From contig NC_079487.1 in NCBI RefSeq assembly GCF_020520425.1, forward strand, positions 106,426,141 through 106,490,140: a DNA stretch of 64,000 nt. Reading direction: 5' to 3'. The notes below the pieces were generated by a model. That model made no database searches. It was given only the letters and a program-made list of their open reading frames with translations, and was not told the origin of the DNA. Shown here piece by piece: positions 22,891 through 33,873 of the stretch. The number at the start of each line of letters is the position of its first letter. Position 1 is the stretch's first letter. The position numbers and the translations under genes are program-made. Source of the stretch: Spinacia oleracea. Its lineage: Eukaryota > Streptophyta > Magnoliopsida > Caryophyllales > Amaranthaceae.

Positions 22891-23786
22891 CAACAATTAT
22901 GAACAATTTTATGATGAATTTTAAAAAAACAACAGAAAAGAACTAACAATACAACAAGAAAGAACAAATAATATATAATATATATATAAAAAAAAAACAA
23001 TACAAGCGCTCGTAAAAATATAAAAGATCAACGAATTGAAGAGCTTAATTTCATTATGAACATTAACCAGATTATTATTATGAACAACAAATACACAAGA
23101 AAGAATAAATAATTAATCAAAAAATAACAAACAATACAACAATTATGAACAATTTTATGATGAATTTAAAAAACAAACATGAAATAACAAAAAATACATA
23201 CACGTCGTTTTTTTAGGGTATAGCCAGAGCTGGTTGTACCCGAGTACAACAATTAGGGTTACTCCCCTTAGTCCCCTCTCTACAAATTAATGATATAGAG
23301 CTCCAAGCGTTTTTTAAGGGGACACACATAAATTGGTTCACTTTTTGAATAAATTGGTTCACTTTTCTATTGATCGAGAAATATGTGTTGTACTAACTGT
23401 CATTTACAACGGTCTGACTCAAACCACTTTCAATTGATTAAAAGCAAAGTGTACTCCTTCCGAATCTAAATGTTTTTCCCATTTTTCTTTGGCACACATA
23501 TCAATGCATATTTTACATCCTTAATATATCTAGTTACGTGTTATTAAAAATTATAAAATTTTCATATCGTTAAAGTACTTATGGAGACGAAACAAACAAG
23601 ACCCCGCATGACTATATTTTTTCTTATATATTGAACGTAATTCATAAGATTCTCTTCCATTATGAATAATGTCAAGATTCTAAATGATAAAAACATTTAG
23701 ATTCGGAGGGAGTAATATACAGAGTATGTAACAGACGCTCCATCTTCGCTTGTGTAAATAAAGTGTCTTTTCTACCTTATGCAACA
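22788..23786. repeat. 1-kb tandem duplication, copy 1
   Basis: Begins ACCCGAAATTGAC and ends ACCTTATGCAACA. The following 998 bp repeat it with, by eye, one substitution (in CCCAACCCA versus CCCGACCCA) and one missing A. It contains the right end of the element at 21818-22890 and a complete Stowaway-like MITE. Confidence 0.9.
23454..23712. mobile_element. Stowaway-like MITE in duplication copy 1
   Basis: CTCCTTCCGAATCTAAATG on the left and CATTTAGATTCGGAGGGAG on the right, flanked by TA on both sides; 259 bp. Confidence 0.8.
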
Positions 23787-24784
23787 ACCCGAAATTGACC
23801 CGACCCATACCCGAAACCGACCCGGGAAAAATAACCCGAAAATGACCCGACCCGAATCCGATCCAAACGACCCGTTTGCCAGGTCTAACAACAATTATGA
23901 ACAATTTTATGATGAATTTTAAAAAAACAACAGAAAAGAACTAACAATACAACAAGAAAGAACAAATAATATATAATATATATATAAAAAAAAAACAATA
24001 CAAGCGCTCGTAAAAATATAAAAGATCAACGAATTGAAGAGCTTAATTTCATTATGAACATTAACCAGATTATTATTATGAACAACAAATACACAAGAAA
24101 GAATAAATAATTAATCAAAAAATAACAAACAATACAACAATTATGAACAATTTTATGATGAATTTAAAAAACAAACATGAAATAACAAAAAATACATACA
24201 CGTCGTTTTTTTAGGGTATAGCCAGAGCTGGTTGTACCCGAGTACAACAATTAGGGTTACTCCCCTTAGTCCCCTCTCTACAAATTAATGATATAGAGCT
24301 CCAAGCGTTTTTTAAGGGGACACACATAAATTGGTTCACTTTTTGAATAAATTGGTTCACTTTTCTATTGATCGAGAAATATGTGTTGTACTAACTGTCA
24401 TTTACAACGGTCTGACTCAAACCACTTTCAATTGATTAAAAGCAAAGTGTACTCCTTCCGAATCTAAATGTTTTTCCCATTTTTCTTTGGCACACATATC
24501 AATGCATATTTTACATCCTTAATATATCTAGTTACGTGTTATTAAAAATTATAAAATTTTCATATCGTTAAAGTACTTATGGAGACGAAACAAACAAGAC
24601 CCCGCATGACTATATTTTTTCTTATATATTGAACGTAATTCATAAGATTCTCTTCCATTATGAATAATGTCAAGATTCTAAATGATAAAAACATTTAGAT
24701 TCGGAGGGAGTAATATACAGAGTATGTAACAGACGCTCCATCTTCGCTTGTGTAAATAAAGTGTCTTTTCTACCTTATGCAACA
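23787..24784. repeat. 1-kb tandem duplication, copy 2
   Basis: Second, nearly identical copy of 22788-23786, directly adjoining it in the same orientation. After it, the sequence changes to a C-rich tract. Confidence 0.9.
24452..24710. mobile_element. Stowaway-like MITE in duplication copy 2
   Basis: Same element as 23454-23712 at the expected 998-bp offset. It was duplicated with the block, not inserted separately. Confidence 0.8.
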
Positions 24785-24838
24785 ACCCCCTCCCCCCAAC
24801 CCACCCCCCACCCCCACCCCACCCCACCCCACCCACAA
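24785..24838. repeat. C-rich low-complexity tract
   Basis: About 50 bases almost entirely C with single A (CCCCA-type units), at the right edge of the 1-kb tandem duplication. Confidence 0.85.
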
Positions 24839-24985
24839 AGTAAAATGTCTGTCGTTAAAAAATGATGCAATTATTCTAAACCAGAGAGGTATATTCAGTG
24901 GCGGAGTCAGGATTTTCAATCAGGGGGGCACCAATCAACTAACTAGACAGTAAAAATCAAAAAAAAAGTGCAAATGAGCCACAAT

Positions 24986-25050
24986 GGCGAGGGTGAGAAT
25001 CGATCTCATGATCACCGGGAAGGAATATGTAACCAACTTAGCTATCCCCC
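24986..25050 (-). other. tRNA-like segment within the hAT-like element
   Basis: On the minus strand, TAGCTAAGTTGG (25033-25044) fits the box A consensus TRGCNNAGYNGG exactly, and GAGATCGATTCTC (24994-25006) resembles box B with mismatches. The 5' side reads GGGGGAT and the 3' side ACCCTCGCC, so acceptor pairing is poor. It looks like a tRNA-derived or SINE-like relic, not a working tRNA gene. Confidence 0.45.
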
Positions 25051-25616
25051 ATTCTCAGAGGGTAAACAATGTTAAAGCAAACGATACTCTGTGGAGAATT
25101 TTTTTTTAGTAACACATTAGCACGTCATCGTATTTTTTTAATTTTTTTTTTGACATAATCCTCTTATTTCTTTAAAGGTTATAATATCATCAAAGGTCCG
25201 TAAAAAAAATTAAATACAATATTATAAAGGAATAATTAATGTTCCTCATCTAGATACCTAGAAAGTAGAACCACTTATGTACTTCGTATGTGGTAATTGC
25301 CAAAAAAAATAAAATAATAAATAAGTTATGGAGCAAGACTTAACCTAAATTTGGTGCAACAAATTAAAAAATCAATAATTGACTATTTTGTAGTTCAGAG
25401 CAACATATTAATAATATCTTTGATTTAGTTCAAAAAAGCACAAAAAAACATCAATAAAAAAATAAATGGAAATAAAATAAAACTAAAGCAATCAGAATTT
25501 GATACTAAACTGAAAAATATACAAAAGAAATCCAAAACCAGTATGCTATTGATTAGCCTATATTAATTTTTTAAAATTCTCACAAAAAGGGACAAAAAAA
25601 AAGCAAAAATTTATGT

Positions 25617-25700
25617 TGTGATGAGTCGAACCCCTGATCAATTTCATACTCTAAAGATAAAACACATGCATATTCCAATAACCACTAGAGCAAAGGAATG
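25617..25700 (-). other. Second tRNA-like segment within the hAT-like element
   Basis: Minus-strand GCTCTAGTGGTTA resembles the D-arm/box A region of several plant tRNAs, and GGTTCGACTC (25623-25632) matches box B well. The stretch between them is longer than in a standard tRNA. Probably tRNA-derived; function is not implied. Confidence 0.4.
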
Positions 25701-25852
25701 TTTGTGATATTTTATGAACTGTATTATATATATTATAAACCCGCGGGTTTTCTTATTTTAAAACTGAAACAGTTAATTTTTTTTTTTTTCGGGAGGAGAG
25801 GGGGGGCACGTGCACCCCCTGGCCCTGCACTAGGTCCGCCACTGGGTATATT

Positions 25853-26467
25853 ATTGATTTATTGTGTACGATAAATTAGAAATACCCTTATAAAAAGGGT
25901 GCACCAGCGTTAATGAGGTGAATGGAGATGCTTTCTCCGGCTATGGGTGGTGAAAAACAGATTACATGGGGTGGTAGATGACTGTCGTAGGTGGTTGTGG
26001 ACCTGTGGTAGTTGGAGGTAGTGGGTGGTGGTAGTGGTGCATGTTGATGGTGGGTGGCGGTAGTTGGATGTAGTGGGTGGTGGTGGTGGGGGGGGGGGGG
26101 GGGTTGGGGGTGGTTGGGGGGTTGAGTGAATTTATAAGGGTAATATCGGATTTTCACTATAAATATAACGGGCGACATAACTAAAAGCGGGCGTCGAATA
26201 GCGTGGCACTAATAAAAACCAATATTCCATGCAGGGGCCAGGGAGGTCAATGAGTCTGAGGCCTGTCCTAGATTCGGGTTAAACTCGACCCATTTTTAAA
26301 AGTACGTGTTTAAAAAATAGACCCATTGGATATGTTGAAAACTGGGTAAATGTTCAATGGGGAGGGTCTGGATCCGGGTAGGGTCCAATAATTTCAGACC
26401 CATAAAGGTATAAACGGTCCAGATCCGACCAATATACCCAATTTTATACTTTTATGATGTATACTAG
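25853..26467. other. Spacer with GGT-rich and poly-G tract, then GACCC-rich repeats
   Basis: 25980-26120 is a low-complexity GGT/GTGG stretch with a 16-base G run at 26088-26103. 26250-26460 contains several GACCC/GGGTC words like other repeat elements here. No gene seen. Confidence 0.5.
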
Positions 26468-26543
26468 CTCCCTCCGTCCCGGAATAATCGCACACCACTT
26501 TCCTTATAAAGTCGTCCCGAAATACTTTGTGTGTTTCTATAAA

Positions 26544-27371
26544 GGCAAATTTGTTACTCCCTCCGTATTTATTTAAGAGATAAACTTGCATTTTCCGGCC
26601 GTATTTATTTAAGAGATACACTTGTCATTTTTAGTAATTTATCAACCCCACCATCTAATTAAATAATACATTTAATTTACCCACCCCACCTCCCACCCCA
26701 AAATAACATGGTCCCCACTTGTTTACTTATTAAAATATTTACTCAACCCCACTTGCTTTATTATTTTAATTCATTCAATTCCTTTTTCTTAATACACGTG
26801 TCCGGCCAAGTGTATCTCTTAAATAAATATGGAGGGAGTAAAAATGACCTTTTATAACCAAAATTTTGCGAGAAAGAACCTTATATAATTTTTTTTGTGA
26901 AATCACACCTAAATGTAATTTTTTTTTTTGCGAGAAAGGACCTTATATAATTTTTTTTTGTGCAATTACACCTTAATGTAATTTTTTTTTTGCGAAAGAC
27001 AACCAAAAGTAAATTTCCGTCATTGACTGAGCTTTTTCGGCCATTGACTTGCACGTGTGGCTTCATTTTGCTAATCACACCCAATTTTCCTCCAAAATTC
27101 TAAGCTTTTAAAACTAAAGTTGAAAAAAAATCGAAATAAAATCAAGTTTGAAAATTCAAGACTCTGGAAAAATCAATGTCTTTAGCCAACATAAGCCACA
27201 CGTGTTGCTCACGTGAAAGTCTATGGCCGGAAAAGCTAAGTCAATGCCGGAAACTTCCCCTAAATCCTTTCTCGCAAAAAAATTACTTTAAGGTGTGTTT
27301 TCACAAAAAATTATATAAGGTCTTTTCTCGCAAAATTTAAGTTATAAAAGGTCCTTTTTGGCAAATTTGCC
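26544..27371. mobile_element. Mutator-like foldback element, 9-bp target duplication
   Basis: TTCTATAAA stands at 26535-26543 and again at 27372-27380. Ends GGCAAATTTG and CAAATTTGCC begin long inverted arms; once the inner MITE is removed, both arms share words such as ACCTTTTATAAC and TTTTGCGAGAAAG. The centre has CACGTG words and GTCAATG/CCGGAAA strings. No transposase. Related to 45501-46704. Confidence 0.75.
26557..26838. mobile_element. Inner Stowaway-like MITE of the nest
   Basis: CTCCCTCCGTATTTATTTAA on the left, its complement on the right, TA on both sides; 282 bp. It sits 13 bases inside the left end of the Mutator-like element, so it is the youngest of the three. Confidence 0.85.
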
Positions 27372-27628
27372 TTCTATAAATGATATTTTTTTAATTTCAT
27401 ATTGTTTATCTCACTTACCTAAGGTCTCACTTGTATTCATAATATCTAAAAACCATTAAATAAATCACTCACACCCTCCCCCCAACCCTCAAAAAGTTGG
27501 CCTATTTTTCAATAACTATATTAAAAAATATTCCACAATCAACTGCCACATACTTAAATAATAACTCAATTAAATTGCCTTAAAATATGCGTTGGTCAAA
27601 TCGGTGTGAGTATTCCGGGACGGAGAGA

Positions 27629-28867
27629 ATATTTTTTAAATGCATTGTACATTTGTACGTAGTAGTATCAAACATCTTTCAATCATTGTTTATTTACTGG
27701 ACATCTAAGAGATGTTCTCTTCAATTTATAGGATCAAATCCTCTGTACGTTTCAGGTCAGATAAGACGTATTAAGGTAATATAAGATCCTATAAATTTAA
27801 TAAGGTCCTATAAATTACAATAAGATCATATAAGTTCTACTAAGATCTTAGAAATTTCAATAATGTCATTTGCCCATTTAGGATCCATTTTGAAACCTAG
27901 ACCCACTAGACCTAAAGGACCTGGGTCTAAATCTGATTTTTTAGACCTGGCGGATTTGGATCAGATTTTGATCCTATGGACCAACTCTGACGTTTTTTAA
28001 TCTTTACTTACCTAATTTAGATTTCATTATAACACGTTGGCTGTAACTTTTTTTGAGGGAACTGTTAGAGTTTGGGGAAAAACAGCAAAACTAAATTTTG
28101 TATTTCACAATATTAAAGTAATTACAGCAGCTGATCTAATACATATATATAGTGATGCTATAATCCAGAAACTTCTATGTTAATGATAACAAACTTTCTA
28201 ACAACCAAGAGTTGGTTATAACATAATGGTGACGTGGCATTGCTGAGTCATCAAATACTTATAACAGCAAGTAGTACAGCAAGTAGTAGAGCAGCAAAGC
28301 AACAATATATTCCAACAGGAACATAGAGCAATACATCATGCTTTAACGCTCCATATTAGTCACCCACTAATTACATTGACTTTAATTCAATCTACACAAC
28401 TACGGAGTAGTCAAATATGGAGTACTTTGTAGATACTAACAAAAACGCATATTTAAATTGCTCTGTATTTAGAGTGAGCGCAAAATGATATGTTTGACTA
28501 TAACAACTTTTACGAAAATAAGTGATTACCAACTTTTACCAAAATAAGTGATTAAATGTCTAATTTGTAAAATAGGATTGACTAAGAAATAATTCTTTAC
28601 ATAAATTCATAATATAAAAGAAAGTCAATTTTATTTTTATTTTTTACATCATCTATTTAAGTAAAAATGTCTAGTTAACTAAAATTTAAAATAAAAAAGT
28701 AAGCAAAGTAGTAAAGTTAAATACTAAAGTGAACAATGAAAAGAAAAAAGTATATCAATTATATTTTACCATGAGGACTAAATTGTCTTTTCAACTTACC
28801 CAACACAATCCTCTAATTGAAAAAGCTACATGGAGCAACTTTTTGGAATTAGAGGATTCATCCCAAT
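27629..28867. other. Intergenic spacer with short degenerate repeats
   Basis: No gene seen. 27770-27870 has a repeated AAGATCCTATAAATTT-type word; 27890-27990 has GACCTGG/GGATC words; 28270-28310 has short AGCAAGTAGTA repeats. Confidence 0.45.
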
Positions 28868-29169
28868 CACTACAAGAATTTGTATCTTTAACGACAACCT
28901 AATTACGACGGGTCGAAAATTCCGTCGCAAAAGGCTTTTGCGACGGGGCTAACAACCAAACAATGACGGGAATAACCGTCACAAATGTCTTTTACGACGG
29001 GTTTACGACGGATTTACGACGGGTTTACGACGGATTTACGACGGGATTTTCTATTAACGACGCCCCCCTTTTATGACGGGTTCGCGACAGGAAATCCCGT
29101 CGTTAATCAATCATTATTGGCCTTTCGCGACGGGATTTCCCGTCGTTAATAATACAATTTCTTGTAGTG
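28868..29169. mobile_element. Miniature CACTA element
   Basis: Starts CACTACAAGAATTTGTAT and ends ACAATTTCTTGTAGTG, with AAT at 28865-28867 and 29170-29172 as the 3-bp target duplication. The 302-bp interior is packed with GACGGG/CCCGTCGT words in both orientations, the subterminal-repeat style of CACTA elements. No coding capacity. Confidence 0.85.
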
Positions 29170-29567
29170 AATCCTCTATTTCAATCCTATAATTTCCAAA
29201 CACCTATATTAGAGGATTGAATTGATCAAACATCTAAATTGGCCAAATCCTCTAATTTTTAGTGAATCCTCTAACAACCAAACACCCCCTTGTTTTATTT
29301 GAATTCTACATTCTACAGCTCTTTCACGTGTCCAACTTTTAACAAAGTCAACGTCGACGACAAGCAATTTAGGTTTTCTTGAACTTATAAAACAGATCAT
29401 AGTAGAGTGTAGACTAGAGTGGTAGATTGGTGATGTGGATGAACAAATTGAGCAACTACTCCCTCTATCTCTTTCTTATGGTTGTATAGAAGAAACATCA
29501 ATTTATTAAATATTGTATGTAAATAATGTACATGGATTAGTAAAGTACTTCTATGAGAAAAAAATTA
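29170..29567. other. Spacer
   Basis: AGAGGATT/AATCCTCT words surround the CACTA insertion (28810-29275) and suggest it landed in an older imperfect inverted repeat. No gene seen. Confidence 0.35.
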
Positions 29568-29881
29568 GAGCTGATCATCATTAGCCTGACCCGCTGGTCC
29601 GACCAGGAAGTTTTACGGGTTTTGGGCAGAATATTTTAGCCCGCTTTTCAGGCCCGGTCTGGCCTGTCCCAAACTTTTTAAAAAAATGGCGGGCTTTGGA
29701 CAACGTAAAACAACAATTTTTGTTATAAATTTGACCCGGCCCGAAAATGGCCCGAAAAGTCCGCTAATTTTGGCACGAAATAGCGGGTTTTGGGCACAAA
29801 AATTGGCCCGAAACTTGGCCCGGCCCGACATAATGGGCAGATTTTTATTCGCTCGGCCCGGCCCGCCATTTGATCAGGTCT
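29568..29881 (+). mobile_element. GGCCCG-rich repeat element, copy A
   Basis: About 310 bp from GAGCTGATCATCA to TGATCAGGTCT. It shares colinear words with the reverse complement of 30918-31212 (GCGGGTTTTGGGCAGAA, TTGGCCCGAA, CCCGACATAATGG). Ends form a weak inverted repeat. Non-coding; superfamily unknown. Confidence 0.6.
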
Positions 29882-30337
29882 AAAAAAGATAAAGAGAAAA
29901 CAAGTGGGAAAACTAAGGACCCGTTCGGTATAGTTTTGTTTCGGTTTTTTGTTTTTTACCAAACAAAAAACCAAAATATGAAAACTACGTAAAGTTGTTT
30001 CCAGTTTTTTGTTGTCAGTTTTCAAAATCAACATAATTACTATAGACATGTTTATTTTTTAGTTCATGGTTTAATCTAAATCATATAACTTTAAAACTAA
30101 AAACTGAAAATAACAATGATACCGAATAAAATATGGAGCAATCTCAAATGGACATCCCAAAGAAAAAATGGGGTAAACAAAAAGGGACGCATTGAATACT
30201 TAATAGTTTTCTAGCGGATCACTTAATTAGCATATCTACCTATATAGTATCAGTGACATGGCATGCAATGTAATGGTTAATTAGTAATTAGTAAATTGCT
30301 CCCTGTCTTCCTAAGTAAATTTCGTATTTTAATTTAT
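29882..30337. other. Spacer, possible small MITE remnant
   Basis: GGACCCGTTCGGTATAG near 29919 and ATGATACCGAATAA near 30115 could be decayed inverted ends of one more small element, but pairing is weak. No gene seen. Confidence 0.3.
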
Positions 30338-30600
30338 CGCGTTCCCTAATAAGTGTTCACTTTTCATTTTTTGACATACACCTTTTCCATTTTTCATAAA
30401 TCAATATTGTTTTTCTTACACATTTCTATACATTTCCCACTTTTCCTACTTACTCTTATTTGCACTTTATCAAAAAAACAATTATTTACTTTATCCTTTT
30501 CCCAAAAAACACTTCAATCATTGTTTTCTTACACATTTCTCATTTTTTGTAATCCCTGCACATTCATCCAAATAGGACACTTATTTAGGAAAGGATGGAG
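30338..30600. mobile_element. Stowaway-like MITE
   Basis: CGTTCCCTAATAAGTGTTCAC and GGACACTTATTTAGGAAAGG form decayed inverted ends; TA follows the right end. Same family as 20201-20506. Confidence 0.55.
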
Positions 30601-30640
30601 TATCAAACAATTATTATACAATTATTACTTGAGTTTATTA

Positions 30641-30902
30641 CTCCATGCGTATTTTAGAAAGGGATACAATTTTCTTAAACGACCGTATTTTATACTTTTA
30701 TTTTTTGGTATGTCTTTGTCCCACTTCCAATTATATTAATATTTCTCTCTTTCTTGTGGCATCCACACTTACTCACATCATATTTTTTACTATAATAAAT
30801 ATTTAACCCACTATCTTACTTTCATACTATTTTAATAAATTCAACTCTCTTCTAAAACTACGTGCCGATCAAAGTGTATATCTTTTTAAAATATGGAGGG
30901 GG
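30641..30902. mobile_element. Stowaway-like MITE
   Basis: CTCCATGCGTATTTTAGAAAG on the left and TTTTTAAAATATGGAGGGGG on the right, with TA on both sides; 262 bp. Confidence 0.65.
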
Positions 30903-30917
30903 TATCATCTCATATCT

Positions 30918-31212
30918 AGACCTGATCAAAATGCGGGTCGGACCGAGTTCGGGTCGGGCCGGGCAGAGGGAATAAAAAGCTGCCATTATGTCGGGCTAGG
31001 CCGAGCCAAGCTTCGGGCCAATTTTGTGTGCCAAATCCCGCTATTTCAGGACAAAATTAGCGGTCTTTTCGGGCCGGGCAAATTCATAACTAAAATTGTC
31101 TTTTTAAATTGCCCAAAGCCCGCAATTTTTTTATAAGTTCGGATCGGGCCAGAAATGTTCTGCCCAAAACCCGCTAAACTTCGGACTAGGCGGGGCCCAT
31201 GATGATCAACTC
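30918..31212 (-). mobile_element. GGCCCG-rich repeat element, copy B (inverted)
   Basis: Reverse-oriented relative of 29568-29881 beginning AGACCTGATCAAAATG on the plus strand and ending GATGATCAACTC. The two copies face each other across about 1 kb. Confidence 0.6.
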
Positions 31213-32176
31213 TACTCATGTCTAGTAAACTCAGGGAATATATGATAGAGTATTCCTTCTATCCCATTTGAATTGCCCTGTAGGATCATAGGTGAAATTT
31301 CAATTTTTCAAGGGCGAGCAAAGATCTCCCATAGGTTAAAAGTCTTTTATGTGACACATGAGTTTACAAGTAAGAAAACTTACTAAAAGTATAACGAGCA
31401 AAACTCAAATAGAGTATTTGATAAATTTATCGGACGATACACAAGCTGATATTCTATACAAGAGAAAAGATTGACCATATATAAGCTTGACGGGATCCTA
31501 TTTCAAAATCAATTGGTTAAAAGTGAAATAGCACACCAATCTTACTCTGTATATGTTAATCAATATCTCTCTCTATTTCTTTTAGTATGATATAACTTGT
31601 CTAATTCTCACATGTTAATTACACTTTTAATATTTGAAAAAGACAAATTTGCAATAAAAACCTTTTATAGTCCAAATTTTATGAGAACGAGCCTTTCTTT
31701 TTGTGTGAAAACAGTGCTTAAAAGTAAAAATTATTTGCAAAAGACAAAAAAATAACACTTTCTAGTTTCTAGTGTTGTCTCATCTTGTCGCAAAATTTTA
31801 ACTATGAAAAATCTTTTTAGCTAGAAAAAGGGACGATGGTATACCCTAATAAAGTTCATTTAAATAGAAATCTACTTGGGTCAAAAGGTGGCACTTATTT
31901 ATACTTTTAGCTTACACACCACATGGAAACGATGAAGTCATGCATTTCGTAGATCAATTATGAGTATGATATGACTAAGAGTAGCGTCACATTCGCAGCA
32001 ACCCACCAACAAGTCAGCATATGGACCCCATTCAACCTTTTTTCCACTTTTTTGTCTTCAAAGGCTGACTCACCTCCAACTATCTTACCCTGCCATTTCT
32101 CACCTATGTCGACTATATTTCCTAACCTCTCACCCTCCGAAAAACTTATTTTTCTACGCACATTTAATTGATTTTA
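31213..32176. other. Spacer with a decayed foldback element
   Basis: 31642-31822 resembles a short, deleted relative of the Mutator-like foldback family (ACAAATTTGC...ACCTTTTATAG on the left, TCGCAAAATTTTAACTATG on the right). The rest shows no gene. Confidence 0.35.
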
Positions 32177-32372
32177 CTTCCCCGTTCCGGATTACTTGAC
32201 ATGTTTTCCTTATTGGGCCGTCCCTTAATACTTGACCTGTTTCTAAAAATGAAAATATTGAAACAATATTATATTATTTCTCACTCCACCCCAATTAACC
32301 CACCTACCCCTTACTCCATATAAAAAATAATTAAAAATTCAACCCGGGTCGAGTATTCCGGGATGGAGGGAG
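32177..32372. mobile_element. Stowaway-like MITE
   Basis: Left CTTCCCCGTTCCGGATTAC, right TATTCCGGGATGGAGGGAG, TA on both sides; 196 bp. Confidence 0.65.
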
Positions 32373-33367
32373 TATCACACTTTTACGATTCTACGTTAAT
32401 AAAGTACGGGAAACTGTATTTTTGTTGTATAAATCTTTTTTATCCTAGTATTTCTCTATTATTTGTTCGTATCGTAATGTTAATTATTCCATATTATTAT
32501 ATGTTTGATCCGTTATCTTGTGACCTATATATGATTTATCCGCCATCCGTTAATATATGTGAATAGCACTCTTATTAATGTTTGGACACTGCAATTCATT
32601 TTTCCCTTAATCACCAACAAGTTACAAGCCGACTAGGCTAGCACTTTTCCATACCCATACAAAAATTAGATTACGGTTATTACAATTTACAATCCATGTA
32701 TAGTAAAGTCATGCAACTTAGTCCATTATTAGAAATAACAAAATATAAAAAACGTTTCGATATTGATTCTTGAGTGAGGTATAGCATAAACAACATAAAT
32801 GAAGTATGTATAAGAATATGCCATGACGTCAGACTTTTTTTTAGCATGGATCCAACTATTTATACACTGGCCTTTTCCCCCACAATAGATTTAAAGGGCT
32901 CCATCAGATATTGAAGGGCCGTCAAAGTTAACAACTTGACAACTTGAGCATCACCTATTCAACATCATCTCAAATTACTCAATCAGTGATTATTGGTATA
33001 ATTTGGTCAATTTAATTAATTAAAAAATAAAAGAAAGAAATTGATTTATACCTTTAATTCTCACCAAAGCATGTTCAATTCCGAAATCAGGAAAGAGGCG
33101 CAAGTTTCACTTTTCAGCTAACTTCAAATTCAAACCACTCGTATGTGCTGTACAAAAGATGATTCCAGAACAAATCGTAGTTTACAAATCAATACCTTAA
33201 CTTTTTAATTATAACGTACGTTGATATGTTCATAAATTTTCAATTTACAAACGCTAATTAAACACAGGTCGAGATAACATCTCTGATAATTTACAATGAT
33301 TTCGCAATTTTCGCAAAAATCAAACCCTAAAAAATCAAAACTAAAACTAAATTGATGATTTCAGCCG
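32373..33367. other. Spacer and 3' flank of the small minus-strand gene
   Basis: AT-rich, no gene or clear terminal repeat. The last 150 bases or so before 33368 should be the 3' UTR of the minus-strand gene. Confidence 0.4.
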
Positions 33368-33766
33368 TCAACTCCAGGCGGTAATGGGAGTGGAAATGAC
33401 TACGTTTTTCTTCTCCTTGATAGGAGAAGGCGGAAGTCTAGAGGAGAAATTCCGGAGAGGAAATTCATCGAGGTGCGAAACATCGTCTTCGAAATTAAGC
33501 GCGTAACTCAGCGGGTCATACTTGAACTCGGTCGAGCTAGCACGGCGATTCCGGCCGAATTTACCGGCGAAAACATGAGAACAAACCTCCTTGACGACAG
33601 GGAGCTCAGATTTAAGCCAAGCGGCCAATGTGTGACGACGCTTCTCGGAATGTTGCAGAGACTTCTGGACGGCGACATCATCGTTGTCTTCGGTGTCGCA
33701 GCAGGAGGCGCAGATGAACTTCATCTTCTGCACTAAGGAGAGAGAGTGTTGCTTGTCGAACTCCAT
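33368..33766 (-). CDS. Small plant protein of unknown function with a YDPLSYALNFED motif
   Basis: Intronless, 132 residues. Order: a basic N-terminus, a Cys/Asp segment near residue 20 (CASCCDTEDNDD), a middle region with HTLAAWLKSELPVVKEV, a basic stretch, then the block FKYDPLSYALNFEDD and FSSRLPPSP. I recall this C-terminal block from small uncharacterised proteins of many flowering plants, often stress- or elicitor-responsive, but cannot name the family. No signal peptide or membrane segment is visible. The region is clearly richer in G+C than its flanks, and a TATA box stands about 110 bases upstream. The ATG at 33766 is the first after that TATA box. A plus-strand ORF at 33473-33736 is its shadow. 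Confidence 0.75.
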   Translation of the reverse strand: MEFDKQHSLSLVQKMKFICASCCDTEDNDDVAVQKSLQHSEKRRHTLAAWLKSELPVVKEVCSHVFAGKFGRNRRASSTEFKYDPLSYALNFEDDVSHLDEFPLRNFSSRLPPSPIKEKKNVVISTPITAWS

Positions 33767-33873
33767 TGAAGAGAGAAAACAAAAGTTGAGAAAATGAGAG
33801 TGAGTTTAATTTGGGGAAATTGGATTATGGATTCTTAGAGAAGTTTGTTAGGTATGGACAGTGAAGAAGGGGG

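Larger units (their letters stand above)
24896..25844. mobile_element. Non-autonomous hAT-like element
   Basis: 949 bp. Terminal repeats begin CAGTGGCGGA on both ends, followed by CCCC/GGGG-rich subterminal runs. The 8-bp duplication GGTATATT lies at 24888-24895 and 25845-25852, the hAT size. No transposase ORF. Two tRNA-like segments lie inside on the minus strand. Confidence 0.8.
26468..27628. mobile_element. Outer Stowaway-like MITE of a three-deep nest
   Basis: Left end CTCCCTCCGTCCCGGAATA and right end TATTCCGGGACGGAGAG are inverted copies. Between them lie a complete Mutator-like element (26544-27371), which itself contains another Stowaway-like element (26557-26838). Order of insertion: this element first. 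Confidence 0.65.

Noticed and set aside
21604-22896. Minus-strand ORFs rich in Phe-Arg-Val-Gly-Ser
   Set aside because: Low-complexity translation of ACCCGA arrays; no domain and no start context.
29613-30049. ORFs in the GGCCCG-rich element
   Set aside because: Composition-driven; the inverted copy has no matching frame.
33473-33736. Plus-strand ORF of 87 codons
   Set aside because: Shadow of the minus-strand gene that has the TATA box and the motif block.
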